Below are positions 11,689 to 24,000 of a DNA stretch of 64,000 nt, in pieces. The DNA is from Diploscapter coronatus (taxonomy: Eukaryota; Nematoda; Chromadorea; Rhabditida; Rhabditidae): positions 68,037,201-68,101,200 of the forward strand of contig OZ038422.1 in assembly GCA_964036155.1 (NCBI GenBank). The letters are read 5' to 3'. The first letter of the stretch is position 1. Each line of letters starts with the position of its first letter. A program made the translations under genes and the position numbers. A model generated the notes under the pieces. That model saw only the letters and a program-made list of their open reading frames with translations. It was not told where the DNA came from and did not search any database.

Positions 11689-14668
11689 TTTCATTCACTG
11701 TAAGCATTTTACCAGCTGTATCTTGGTCAGATGAATCTCCATTACTTTCGTTATAAAGCACATACTAAAATTACATGAGCGCCCATGAACTAAAATTCAC
11801 AGAGATGATAGAGGTATCAGGATAATATCTCTCGGGAAATTCGAAATTGTGTTCTCTCCTCTAACGCCTCTGCATTTCTGTGTGGTAGATCAGAAGTAGT
11901 CTGACCGAAATGAAAGTATAGGAATTCAAATATGGCCATTTTTAAAGAGTTAGTTGAGAAGTTCACTAATTTATTATTTAAATCTCCAACGATAAACTTC
12001 TATAAAACAAGTCTCTAGTTTATTCAAAACATTTACCTAATTTATGTCACTAAATTATTCAAAATTCGTGCATCGTATACTCGTTGATGATGATAATTAT
12101 GAGCGAGATTCTTTTCTTCTTGTGATATTATGTGTTCTCTTCCAAAATCTTCTAAAATAACGATGCTAATTTTAGCCAAGTTCCGTACTGCAAGATAAGA
12201 TTTGTATCCTTAGTCGAAGAGTAATTTATTCAAAGTGCCTTTCATTGCCTCCAAAATATCAGTTGTTGTTCAAAATTGCAAAAGTTTTGGATAACTTTGA
12301 TATCAATTTCGTCTGTCCCTATTCGATATTTTAGTCATCAATTGTGTGGGTTCAATTCAATTTCTTTGATCGTGCATCATGGTATTTATCATTTATCATT
12401 CGAATAATTATGGGAGTGTCTATGGTTTCGGACGTCATTTTTGTAACTGCAAAAATAAACAAAAGTTTACTAAACTAGTTTATTCCAACAACGATAATAA
12501 TAGGTTGGACAAATAATTAGAGTAGATAGAAAATGGAAATTAGCCCTGGAAACGTCTAACAACCTTGATTTCTAACAATGTTTACCATTAGATCTGATTT
12601 CGAGAGAATTTCCATTCGATTTTCTCGAATCAGATCTGTGTTCACCAAGGGCAATCATGTAAAAGCAAACCATATAGATGATTAGCAGGTAAATAATTGA
12701 AAATATTTGAGATAATGATGGTGAATATTGAATGCAGTTAAAGTAGTACAAATTATGAGGCTTTCGAACATGGAAATGAAGAAACGACTAATTTAACGGT
12801 ATTAGAAGAAGAGTGACATCGATTGTAACACATACCACGAATTATGATGAAATAGGTAATCTATTTTTGCACAAAGGTACATTTTGCTATCTAAGCTAGA
12901 AGACGACAGTGGTAATAGACTTATGGAAGATTTAATAATTGACCGTATTTATGGATCCCTTATAAATGAGAAGCTTGACAAGTTAAGACACTACTAGTGA
13001 AACGTATGCAACTAATTGTTAGGATTATTGATGATAGATAAAAGCCCCTGAGTTAACATTTGCTTATCATGTTCTACTCTATTTGGGAGAATTATATTAT
13101 TTTCCAATAGAAATTGTGTTTAACGGAGGTGATTTGGGAGAAGAAAACAACATCTAAGACGAGTTTGTACTGAAAATTTTAAAAATCGATCGAATAAACA
13201 AAACGAGAGGAAGATTGATTTACGCGCAGTTTCGGATACAAATAATAAAGGAGAGTAGATTTTTTTTTGCACATTTTTCATTTTTTCAATAGTTTAGAAG
13301 AAGATATTGAATGCACAATTCATGCATGACGATACTTGCTGAAAACAAGACATCGAGAGTAACAATTGTAAATACAACAATTAAATAGTTAATTAGAAAA
13401 CAATTAAGGATTAATTATTGTGTGGCTTAAGAGTAACGAATAGAAACAGGGGTTTCACGTGTCCCGCAACGAAATTGTTGTGTTAAAGGTGATGAAGATG
13501 ATTATGTTATCCCATGCTAATTAACTTGGTCATATTTTAGCTGATTAGAGGGTGTGGTCTAACGGTGCTGTAACTGACATAGAGATATAGAGAATTGCAG
13601 CTAACTAGGGCAATTAAAGACAATTATCTTGAACAAATAATTGCTCTACTATGAGAGGGAAGAGGAAATGAGAAATTAGCTACGACGTAACCCGGCTACG
13701 AGGTAAGGTTCTGGTTGTCGATTGGAAGGGAAATTAACTACGTAGGTATAACATAAAGTTGGATATTGCGATAGATTAGAAAGAATCTCTAAGTTATCGA
13801 GGTGCGAAAGGGGTAAGCCTATGCTATGCAGTTCCTTATGATGGTGGATGATAAAGACCTTGATTTGCTGCAAAGCATAGGCGATTCCGTTGAAGAATTC
13901 AATTACAATAAAACAGAAGGTAGATAATTCGAGCGACGTTCGAAATCCCGACGAGAATGAGTTTGTATGGAAAATGCCAATCCGCAAATAGTCGCAGACA
14001 GGAGAGAGAAGTAGAGGAAATTATGTCATCCTTACAAAGAACACGAATAATCAATGAAATAGTGATTACACAAACGCATCATCTAAATACAACATTATCT
14101 AACCCGATTAACTATGCAATAAACTTTTGCTAAATTCAATATCAAGAAGATATCTGATGATAACTTTTTCACACATACACACAATAAAATAAAGTACTCT
14201 ATTTGAGAATCATTAGATAAACTTGTAAATAAGTGAGGCAGATATAAGGAAAAATCTAATATTTGTAAACTTTAACGGACCCAGAAAATAGATAAAGACA
14301 GCATTAGACATTATACTTCTATCAAAATTACAACAAAGTAAAAGATAGAAAATGAGCCAGCAAATTGTCCCTTACAATAAACGTCACTACTATGAACAAA
14401 TGAATACAAACAAAATCGAAAATTCCAACTATTGCCTTATTTGAGTTTGTTTAAGATTGCTGGCAACAATTAGAAGTCGGGAAAGGAGGCGACGTTGCGA
14501 TGATTGACGAGTTGAGCAACGCGTCAGAGAACAAAACTGGACCGAATGTCTTGTTTCGTGAAGTTAGGAGTCAATTAGGTCCAACCCTGTTCGTGAATTT
14601 CGGGGTTTCGAACGGCTCGGGATTATCCTTGGGGGAGAAGAAGAAATTGAGTTGACTTCATTCGTCAC
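11689..14668. other. AT-rich non-coding region
   Basis: About 3 kb downstream of YIF1 and downstream (on the minus strand) of the 321-residue gene. It is AT-rich with no exon I can support. A 103-codon minus-strand frame at 13676-13987 lacks family resemblance and splice context. It contains the hairpin at 12590-12638. Confidence 0.5.
12590..12638. repeat. Short imperfect palindrome (hairpin)
   Basis: AGATCTGATT-T-CGAGA on the left pairs with TCTCG-AATCAGATCT on the right, with one bulged T. The loop is 18 nt or less. No neighbouring gene uses it obviously. Confidence 0.5.
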
Positions 14669-17600
14669 TTATGGCGACGCACCATTGTTATCATTGTCAG
14701 AGTGTTCTGGTATCTCTGCAGTCGAATCCAGACGATGCTGAAAATTTGTATTCAAACAAAGTTTTGCTGACTTTGGGTGATTGCTCTGAGATAGCGATAT
14801 TTGTTTGTCAATATTACTCTCGAAAGGAAGCCGAGAGTCTACTTTGCATAATAAATATCGGGTTTAGGATGAGTGTCCCAGTCTGTCTGTTTGACTAATA
14901 TTGGTATGCGTCACAACACGATTTTATGGCTCGTCTCTCTTTAAATATTCTTTAATTGATTCGATTAGAGCAATGGTCTTTGTTCTAAATTCTGAAAATT
15001 CAATGGGTTTTCATAGAAAAGCAATTTGTACGAGACTGGGACGATTCGAAAAAAAAATCGATTATCGCAGATTTTTGATAAAACACATAATGCAGTCTTG
15101 AAGTAGATTCAGCTCAACTAATCGTTTTTATCAAACTAGTATATTCGGCATAAGATAATTTTTAAAAAATCATTTAAGCTCGATAAAAGGTCTTGCGATG
15201 ACGCTTTCATATTTCAAAATGAAATTAAAATCGAAAGAATCGTCATAAATTTGAAGAAAAAATTCTATCTTCGCGTACTCATTTATTTCGATTTAGAATA
15301 TGGTCTTCATATTCCTCGCCAGCTTAAAATTTTTTCGTCAATTACCTGGTTCATTTTCTCGAAGTCGAGCGATGGTCTCCACGAATTGCGCCGAGTGCGT
15401 TTTGGTGGGGCGGGTCCTGCCGCTCGCACTACTGGCTGTGGCGTACGCGGTGTTTCCTCAGGCGGTGGATGGTTGATCAGAAGACGCACTGGAATGCGAC
15501 GAGCTGCTACTTTGACATTTCGCTGAGAGTCTGAAGGGGTAATTTTATTTTGATTTGACGTCGCTGAAATACCGTCGTTGCTACGGAGTCGGCACGCAAT
15601 GGGCTGTTCATCCTCCTGTGCTCCAGATTTCATGCCCATTGGAGTCGGTTGTCCCTTTGCCAATGAGCCAGAGTATCTTCTCTTCTCCGCACTGGGCATC
15701 AGAATTGGTGACTGTCCGTTCACGTTCATGTTGAGCAGCGGAAATTCGCACTGCTCTTTGGTGTACTTGGCTTCTGGCTTGGCGATGCCAATCGGAGCCA
15801 AGTCTCGCATTCGACGACTAGAAATATTGCTCATTTTTTCCAATCATACCTTGGAAAGATCTTACGGAGTAGGTGTAGTTGCTCCTCCAGTGTCACTGTC
15901 TTCCTCTCCATCACCTGTCATTATTCCAGATTCTCGACCGAACGAGTCCCAGCTGAAATTTAAATATTGTCTTATTGTAGTCATAGACTTTTGTATTCTA
16001 AAGAATCAACTTCCGACATATTTATGGCTTTCCCTATGTAATTATTTCTGAGTTTATTTTCATCCATCTTTTAGTGTAGAATAATCTCCTCCATTGTTCT
16101 TACAGATAACAAATCATTGACGCACTAAAAACAATGGCCCTGGCTACACTTTTTCATAGTCAATATATTCGTGAACAAAATCCCAGCGAGTCGCGGAGGA
16201 AAACGAAACTAGAAAAAACGTAAAAGAAGATGGATTATATGGCCATAAGCAAAGGAAAAAGGCAATAAAATTGGTCCCTCGACAACTATTTTATTGAGAT
16301 TGGATGCAACAAAGCGAGACGCGGCAGGCTATGTGAAGGGGAAAGGCCAGTGATCCTTTGCAATCTATTCCTTCAATCTTTCGAGCTGGCAATTTGTTTT
16401 TGAGATCTTCCACGCTATATTTTTGATAGGGCCTCGTGAGATTCCTGGAAAAGTATTTGCAGGATTCAGATTTTTTTCCGAACTGTTTGGCAATAATCCA
16501 CAAATCCAACGATATGATGTGAAAACACAAAATTTAGCATTTTCTGTGTGCTTCGGAATTTTCGTTTCTGCGATTTCGCAACTCAATTCGGAATCAAAGT
16601 TGAATCGAATAGCGAATTGCATCGAAATGGGTGCGTTTTGCGTTTCGTTCGACTTGAATTGTGTTGTGTCTGCGTCTGGCGGCTCATATATTTTTATGTC
16701 GCTTTCTTTGCATTGGATCGACCGTCGCGTTTCCTCGCAATCGCGTCCTTTGTTTGCAAAGGATTCACACATAGACGCCGAGTGAAGGAGAGATTGGAAA
16801 GAATGGGGAAAGGGGAAGGGACAGACAGATGGGGCAATCAGAGCCAAGTAGGGGGCCGTATACAAATGGATGGTATTCCGCACGTACACAGTCCTCATCC
16901 CACTGGTTCGATCCACCAATTCATTTGCATTATACCATCCTATCGGAATACACTGTTGCATCTTCACCCACGAGTCAATATGGATCCTTCGAGATCAGTC
17001 TCGCTTGTTTTCTATCTCGATCAAATTATAAACTCAAGGAAAAGTCAATAGAAATATAGATCAATCACACATCGCGCAGCGAGAAACGCGAAGATTCGAC
17101 AAAAAGTGACTAACAAAAGTCCGTCTCGCTCGACTTGACTACGGTCGATTTCGTTTTGAACTTTGACCGTACTCTGTTTAGCTTCATTTCTATCGTAATT
17201 CGTGGAAGAGAATCGCGGCGAAATATGGTGCTGAGCTACTGCTGATGTTTCGAGTTTGAAATAAGAAATGCGAAATGCACCAGACTAGAGTATAAACAAA
17301 GTCTTTGTAGTAAAGCGAATTGGCTCGTCAATCGGTTGGAAGAAAGGATAAATTTTCGTGATATTCTCTCAGACACCGAGTCTCAAATGAGTGACAGATG
17401 TATGCGAGTTATCGGTCTTTGAATTCTTAAAAGTTCCAGACTTATTTTTCTTTCCTGATCCCTAGATCTGGTTGTCTGGTAAAAGAGTCTGATTATCAGA
17501 ACATTTTAGTTTAAAGGGAAGGATCCACACGAGATGCTCGACCTTATGCCATGCATATGTCTGGCTTAATATTCTAATTTTATTCAAAATCATACGTGTA

Positions 17601-19864
17601 AGAATTAAAAAAAAAAAGCAACTTTGCTACAATATCGAAAGACCACGACTTTGAAGAATCTTCCCCGTTTCAACTCAAAAATTGTGAAAATGAAACTACG
17701 GTGCCAAGTTTTTTGTTTGTTTTTTTTCAAATCAAAACTTCGTGGATCTCTTACTCAAATCCTATCTTTTCCCCAGCTAACAATCTCAAATTTTCAAAAT
17801 GATATCGATTTTCTGCGTTTCACTTTCTAAATAGGCGAGAAGCTATTCGGAAGGAAGCCTCTTAGCTGTTTTCGTGTTGGAGAAAGGCAAAATGAAAGAT
17901 TGAAAAATTCGTTTTTATCACGCATAAAGAGTTGGAGGGTCCTTTGGGAGTGCAGACGTGGAATGAGAGAATGGGAGACCGATAAGCAAGTATGCGGTAT
18001 TTCTCCGAGCAAAAATGACAAAGAGCGAATGAAACGATGCTAATTTTCTGTTTCCCGAACAATTTTTAAATTTGAAATGAACTTCAGGAAACGTAATCGC
18101 AGAACTCAGTCGATGAATACCGAATGAGGTCATGTAATTTGAGAGTCTTTGATCATCTCGTTTGAATGTTGTTTCAGAAAAAGAAAACTTCATAATGTTG
18201 ATGCAGCCAAACCAATTACTCGAGCAGCTTGCAGCTCATGCTCAGCCCTGCCTCTCCCTTGCCGTCAATCGGCAGCCATTCAATTATTCAGTCATTATTT
18301 GATGCGCTCGCGCGAGCAACTCGAGCGACATCGCCTGTTCGCACCCGGCAGGCCTCCCTTCTCTTCCCCACCCCTATTCCCTTCCCCGCGCTCCCCACTT
18401 TCCCTTCTCCGTCTCTGACCCGCCCTGCTCCCCTGTTGTCTCGCCTCTAGCCTATCCTTCAACACAGCCTCTCTCCCCCTTTCACCTCCACTCTCGTCTA
18501 TCTCATTCTTTTCAATGTAAAGAAAGTCGCTCTTTCTCTCATTCAACGAGGTTTCTTTGCCGTTTTCTTCAAAGTTTATGACAATGAAACGACGAGATTT
18601 TTTGCTTCAATCGACACAGCGATTATGACATCATTCGAGATGTTTTTGAAGGAACGAAACCCAGAAACATGAGATTAGTAAAGGAAAGTTCGGGGAATTT
18701 TCGGAGACTTTAGGCCATCGTCGTGTCTTAATTATGATCATGCGACGAGTGAAATGTAGAATTTTCGACGAAGTAAAATCGATGGCGACAGATTTAGCCT
18801 TGAGATGGTGGTGCAGTGAAGTTACTGTAGGATTAGTAAAACGATGAGTGAAGAAGTTGGTGTGACGAAAGCAGAGAACAGGGAACCGAGGAGAAGACTA
18901 TTGACTATGAGAGATGAGATGAGATGGCTGGTTGAATTGAGCTGCTACAACCAAGCCAACAGCCCAGCAAGCAACAAAATGCTGCTCATTCTTTAGTGGA
19001 TTAGTTCCACTTGAGAGACGTCAGCGATGAGATAAAATTAGATACTGAAAAGGAACGAAGAGATGATATTGCAATTGGGTATGCTGGATTGGGAGCTTGT
19101 AATTCTGAAAGCCTTTCATTTCCTTCTCGTCTCGATTCTCATTTCGTATTTTTCCGATTACACCTCCGCGCAGACTGTTTCGCTAGACAGAATACCGACT
19201 AAACAGCCCGTGTCGTTTTTTACTTCCCCGTTCTGCTGTCTCAATTTCCTCTCATCTTTCCTTCACACACCACTCAGACATTTTCAACCAGACCCGAACA
19301 ATGCGATCAGTTAGTCACCTTCTTTGGCTGTACTCTTGTTATGCAAATAAGGGGTCGAAAAACTCGAAATATTCTAGATTAGTTTGCTGCTGTTACCTCT
19401 CAGTATCAGTGTCATTCGGAATCGGTGGCGAAGCCGAAAGAGCTGGCGGTGAAGCACCACATAGAAAATTCTCGTAACTGGCTTTCCATGCTTCATTCTG
19501 CTGTTGCTCTAAAACAAGTTAATTGAGTCTTCCACTTAATAGAGTCTTTTTATGGCTTTTAATCTCATGGACTCAATTTCCCAAGAGCCAAGGATTAAAG
19601 TCTCAAATTACTTTGAATGATCTGCTCGAGTTCCTCCTCGTCTGATTCAGTGCCAGAATCGTGCAACTCGCTGCTGTTGGTGGTTCCAGTCCTCTTCTCA
19701 GATAGTCTCTTGCTGCTTCGTCTGCCAGGAGTTACTTCATCGAAATTGCCAGCTCTGCGATGCCCACCACGGCCTGTCTCCTCTTCGTGGTGCTCGTTTT
19801 GGGAGAGCGCGCCCATCTCTTTCACGAGACTATGCATTTTTGCGCTTCGATCCCTACCCGTACT
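14669..19864 (-). CDS. Unrecognised Ser/Pro/Arg-rich protein, 321 residues
   Basis: The coding part runs from ATG 19837 through exons 19864-19612, 19508-19397, 15952-15866, 15817-15346 and 14737-14669, ending NNGASP-stop. All four junction phases agree. The 19397-15953 intron is 3.4 kb. A strong donor (CACT|GTAAGTTG) on the minus strand at 20024/20023 suggests a 5' UTR exon. Its in-frame continuation hits a stop four codons before the junction, so the ATG at 19837 is the likely start. The protein has no membrane segment or catalytic motif that I recognise. It is mostly disordered, with an acidic patch (ESDEEELEQIIQ), a Gln/Asn helix (KQQQNEAWKASYENFL) and a Pro-rich part. Basophilic kinase-type sites are present (KRRYS, RRNSWRPS). 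The second may also suit 14-3-3 binding; this is inference. The function is unknown. Confidence 0.75.
15953..19396. other. Large intron (3.4 kb) of the 321-residue gene
   Basis: It contains polypyrimidine-rich stretches (about 18335-18500) and two octamer-type ATGCAAAT/ATTTGCAT sites (16923-16930; 19341-19348). A minus-strand 200-codon frame (16365-16967) overlaps long open frames on the other strand. None is accepted as an exon. Confidence 0.5.
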
Positions 19865-20023
19865 CTGAAACGGAACATGCTTAATGAGAGTCACAGAGTC
19901 ATAGGCACACAAGACAATTATCCTCTCTAGGCCATAAGATGTTTTCACTTCATTACGAAAATGGTGGGGCTTTGAGTCAGCAACTCCCCCTTTTCTTTCC
20001 TTGCAATTATTGCATCAACTTAC

Positions 20024-20230
20024 AGTGAAAAGATGTTATTGGATGTGGACGTGGACTTCAATTCTGCGTTGTTGTGTGGCTATTTGTGTGTAGTGGCTGT
20101 CCTTATCCCAGTCTCTCGGCCAATTGACAGAATTCGATGGACGATGAAATGAGGAGATGAGAAAGGGACGAGGTGTAAAACGAGAACAGAGTGGATAGAG
20201 AGACGATCAGCACACTGCCATCTGCAACCA
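20024..20230 (-). promoter_or_regulatory. Candidate 5' UTR exon and promoter of the 321-residue gene
   Basis: On the minus strand the sequence ends in CACT|GTAAGTTG, a near-consensus donor. The matching acceptor is CGTTTCAG|AGTACG at 19865/19864. The exon carries in-frame stops and no ATG after them, so it would be untranslated. Its upstream limit is not visible. Confidence 0.45.
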
Positions 20231-20992
20231 ATTCCATTATTTTCTATTTCGAACGATATAACATATATGCGATGCGAGTCGAATCGACAAAATACGAGAT
20301 TATGAAATGGGGAATTTGGAATAAGAGCACTCAGTTCAAAAATTGGTTTTACTGGAATTGGGGATGAGATTTGTTGCTAGGAGCATCGAAAGCTGTGGAG
20401 TCAGGAAGAGACGGAGAGAAAGTGAATAGGGCCAAAAATGCACCGTTCAAAGAACTCGAGTGGAAGGAAAACGAAAGGCGAATTCGATACATTCGCAATG
20501 TTTACAAGATAGGAAAATGAGAGATGAAGAGTGTAGAAGAACGAAAGATTGAGAGAAGAAAGCAGGGAAGGGGAAGGGGAGAACACGATCAGAAGAGAAA
20601 TTTGGAGAGCATAAGGAATGAGAGACGATGGAAGATGGAAGGAGAAACACAAGGGCCATGAGCGCGCCTAGAGAGCGCAGAGAGACAAGCTCAGTGCTGT
20701 GTGCGTATTTGTAGAAATTTTAGCCGCTGGGATACCAGCCAATAAACAGACGAAGCAGACTGCAGTCGGTGGGATTCGTCTGGATTTGGAAAGGAGTTCT
20801 CATATGTCCCTTATTCTGAATTCGAAAATTTTCCCTCTGACAACAATGTGTTACACTTCGTCTAAAGATAAGCATTCATGCTCGACTGACATGATTCTAT
20901 GCTGCTTTGCGAAAGACTGCAACCAATGAGAGAATATTCACGCGCGTTGGTGCGAGAAAGTGGAAGCATGGATCGAGTCTCGAAACGAAGTG

Positions 20993-20999
20993 TATAAAT
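20993..20999 (+). promoter_or_regulatory. TATA-like box with GC-rich flank
   Basis: TATAAAT followed by GGGCGGAGCG. About 70 nt downstream comes an (AG)15 run, immediately followed by GGTAAAGAG, a possible splice donor. It could mark a plus-strand untranslated first exon. No downstream exon is identified. Confidence 0.3.
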
Positions 21000-21055
21000 G
21001 GGCGGAGCGACGAAAAAGTGAGCTGAGATGAGCTGAGCAGCGAAACAAAAGGGTC

Positions 21056-21060
<5 letters not shown>

Positions 21061-21090
<30 letters not shown>
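21061..21090 (+). repeat. (AG)15 microsatellite
   Basis: Perfect dinucleotide run of 30 nt. Confidence 0.95.
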
Positions 21091-21094
<4 letters not shown>

Positions 21095-24000
21095 AAGAGA
21101 ACTGTTCGGTAGTTGAGTGGAGATGATGGTACACAATCGACATCACACAGGCATATACAGATGCAATGTCAGGTATTCAGAGGCTGAGTTAGAAATGGTA
21201 ATGTTTTCGTCTGTCATTTATTTGAAAGGTCCTTCTCACTCGATTCACTTCGATCGAAAACCAATCGCACTTTCATTTTCCTTATCTCAGTTTTGGCGAT
21301 TTTTCTTGCAGAAAGGCCGTGTGTCATATGTTGGCTATACACGATCGAAATTGAAACTGCAGTAAAATTTTCAACTTTTTTCCATCGCAAGTTGAAAAGA
21401 CATCAATTTTACACGAATCGGTTACAATTTTGACTATGAAAAACGTGTCAAACTCGGAATTTTCGCGATGAAATTTATATTATCGGGAAAGGTTTCAAGT
21501 CGGTAAAGAATTTTGAGGTCTTAAAATTTTGAAGATATTGGCAAGAGGATAGAAGATGGAAGATACTAGTTGCCGAGCCGAAGACATATTTGACTAATCT
21601 AATCAGTCAAGCGTGTGGTAGGGTATGAGAGAAGAAGCGAAGTGAGATACGAGAGAATTCGAAGGAAAACGGAAAACGAGCTGACGGCTGACTGCTGAAA
21701 GACGGAAAGCAGCGAAATGGTCATAAATAATAAAAGTGCAACTTGTTCGGCTCGCGAGATGCGGGACGATACGAGAGTTGTTTGCAACAAATGAGTGTTT
21801 CGCTTGGCTGCGAAAAGTGACTGGCTGCTATTTGCAAGGAAGCAATTGATCCCTCTTCGACCTCCGAAATACCGTATGCGTTATCAGTAGTTTTCGTCGA
21901 GAACTGTCTATTCTTTTGCCGTTATTTATTCGAAAAAGAATAGCAGCGCACTTCTGTTCTTTGCTCGTTAAAAATCTGGAACTCATGATTATCAGTAGCA
22001 GAATCTCGATAATTCCAGTTTTTCCTCAACTTCACTCATTGCTTTCGCGATTTTCTATTTTCAGCTAAAAGAGTGGATGACCAAATGATATATAGATTTG
22101 CGTTGCTAGTCAAACGGCCGACTATGTTAGAGACAAAAGGAGAGAGAAGAAGGGGGATCCAGAGGCAAGCGGCCAAGCAGCCAACTGGCAACGCCGTGCC
22201 ATTTTTCATCTGTGTTAACCATTTTTCCTCTCCATCAAAGCGAGAAAAAGTTGAGAAAGACGACCAGAAACAACGATATAAACGATGAATTTTGGCACTT
22301 GATCTATGTTTTTAGCAAACTACACTAATTTGGGCAACTCATTACCGTAGAGCTAATATTTCATGTCTACACACTTCTTTGCTACAAACTGATATTGAGA
22401 GCTGAGTTTCATATGAATACAATTACTTTTGAGTTTCACATGAACTATTGTGAGAAAGATGGATTCGAAGAATGAGTGGATAGATTCGTTTTGTGATGCT
22501 AGGATTGCGATATTCCCGGGGTGATGCAATATGACGCATTGAACTGCTCGGAGAGTGTCAATTGTATTCATCTCGCTGAAAGACGGAAGGAAACATTGCT
22601 GCTTCGAGCTAATTTCCTCGCTTGGCTAGTGAATTTTCTCGCCAGCAGGTCTCTCGCTCTCCGTCCTTTCTCTTCTCCTTTGACGCATCGCTCATATTTT
22701 CTCGCTCGAGCTGAATTTCTCCTCGATTCTCACGTTTCTGCTCCCGATATGACCAATTTTTGGATGGCACAAAGAAGTACAAACAACGAAGCGAGCAAAC
22801 GACTACTGCCAAAGGCCTATTTTGGTGAAGGTGTCGGATGAAAAGGGTTGAATAGATTCTTCCTATTCTCCCATCCTCGTTCCACTCACACACCACACAC
22901 AGCCATCCCTGTTTTTCTTCTTTATCGCAAATCTCCTTCCGAATAATAGATAAATGTCAAAATGACTAACTATATTTTACGCAGGAAAAGATTCGAGTCA
23001 AGATAATGAAGCAATGAAGAAAGTGAGGGAAGAGGAGTGCTTGCTGCTAAGATGCTTTCCATTACAAATCTTTTCCAGAGGGTCTGGCCGGCAGTAAATC
23101 GTAGAGTTTTGCAAAAGTGAAATGGGGAGTTTCAAAAGAATTTTGTAAAATTGAGTAATAGATGGAATTTGTTTCACGTTACACCTCTAGATACGAGAAT
23201 CTAAAATTGCATTTCAAAAGAGCTGATCTTCATAAATTTTTCTTAAATTGCTGTAAAAGTATATTGTGCAAGCCTTTGAAATAGAACCTACAGTAATCTG
23301 AGTCTCTCAGATTTGTAGACGAAAAAGAGATTGCATTGATGATAGAATTGGTCACCCAGCACTGAGACACGGACGAGGCTTTTGCGAAAGTTGGACTGGT
23401 GCCAGAATGGATGGATATTTCTTTGCGAGAATGTAAGGTAGAGAAATGGGAATGGAAGAGGGTAAAAGGGCGAGTGCGCATACAAAGCCTTCCTACAGAA
23501 GGAAGATATCCTGGAGAGCAGATTAATGCAATCCACCTATGGAGAGTGCGCAATATCCGACTCGTTAAAAACCTCTGCAAAGCCAGTCTATCGATCGTTG
23601 AACTCCTCTCGCTAACACCCCTTCTACGACACTTATCAATATAACATTATGTAAACAGAGCTGACAGAAATAGCATGAAAGGCAGAGAGTGCAGGAGAGA
23701 GACAATCACTGTAAAGGCTGCTGGCCAATTGCCAGAAGGGCCGAAGGGCCGAAACGAGATCGAGTCTGACCATGGAGGGATGAAATGGAAATGGAGAACA
23801 AAGAGAGAACAGAAAGAGAAGGAGGGGATGGAAGAAAAATGGTCGAGGGATCTCCTTGCGTCTCTGCATATATGAAGTAGCGAGGCTTAACAATGATTCC
23901 TCTCATTAGTCTGTCCGACTCTGCCTCTGCATTATGTATCAACGAGCAAGTGCACTCGCTCTCTTCCCTTCCCTCATTCCTCTTCTCCTCCTTCGTCCCT

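Noticed and set aside
13676..13987. 103-codon minus-strand open frame
   Set aside because: No splice context, no resemblance to a family, and AT-rich composition like its flanks.
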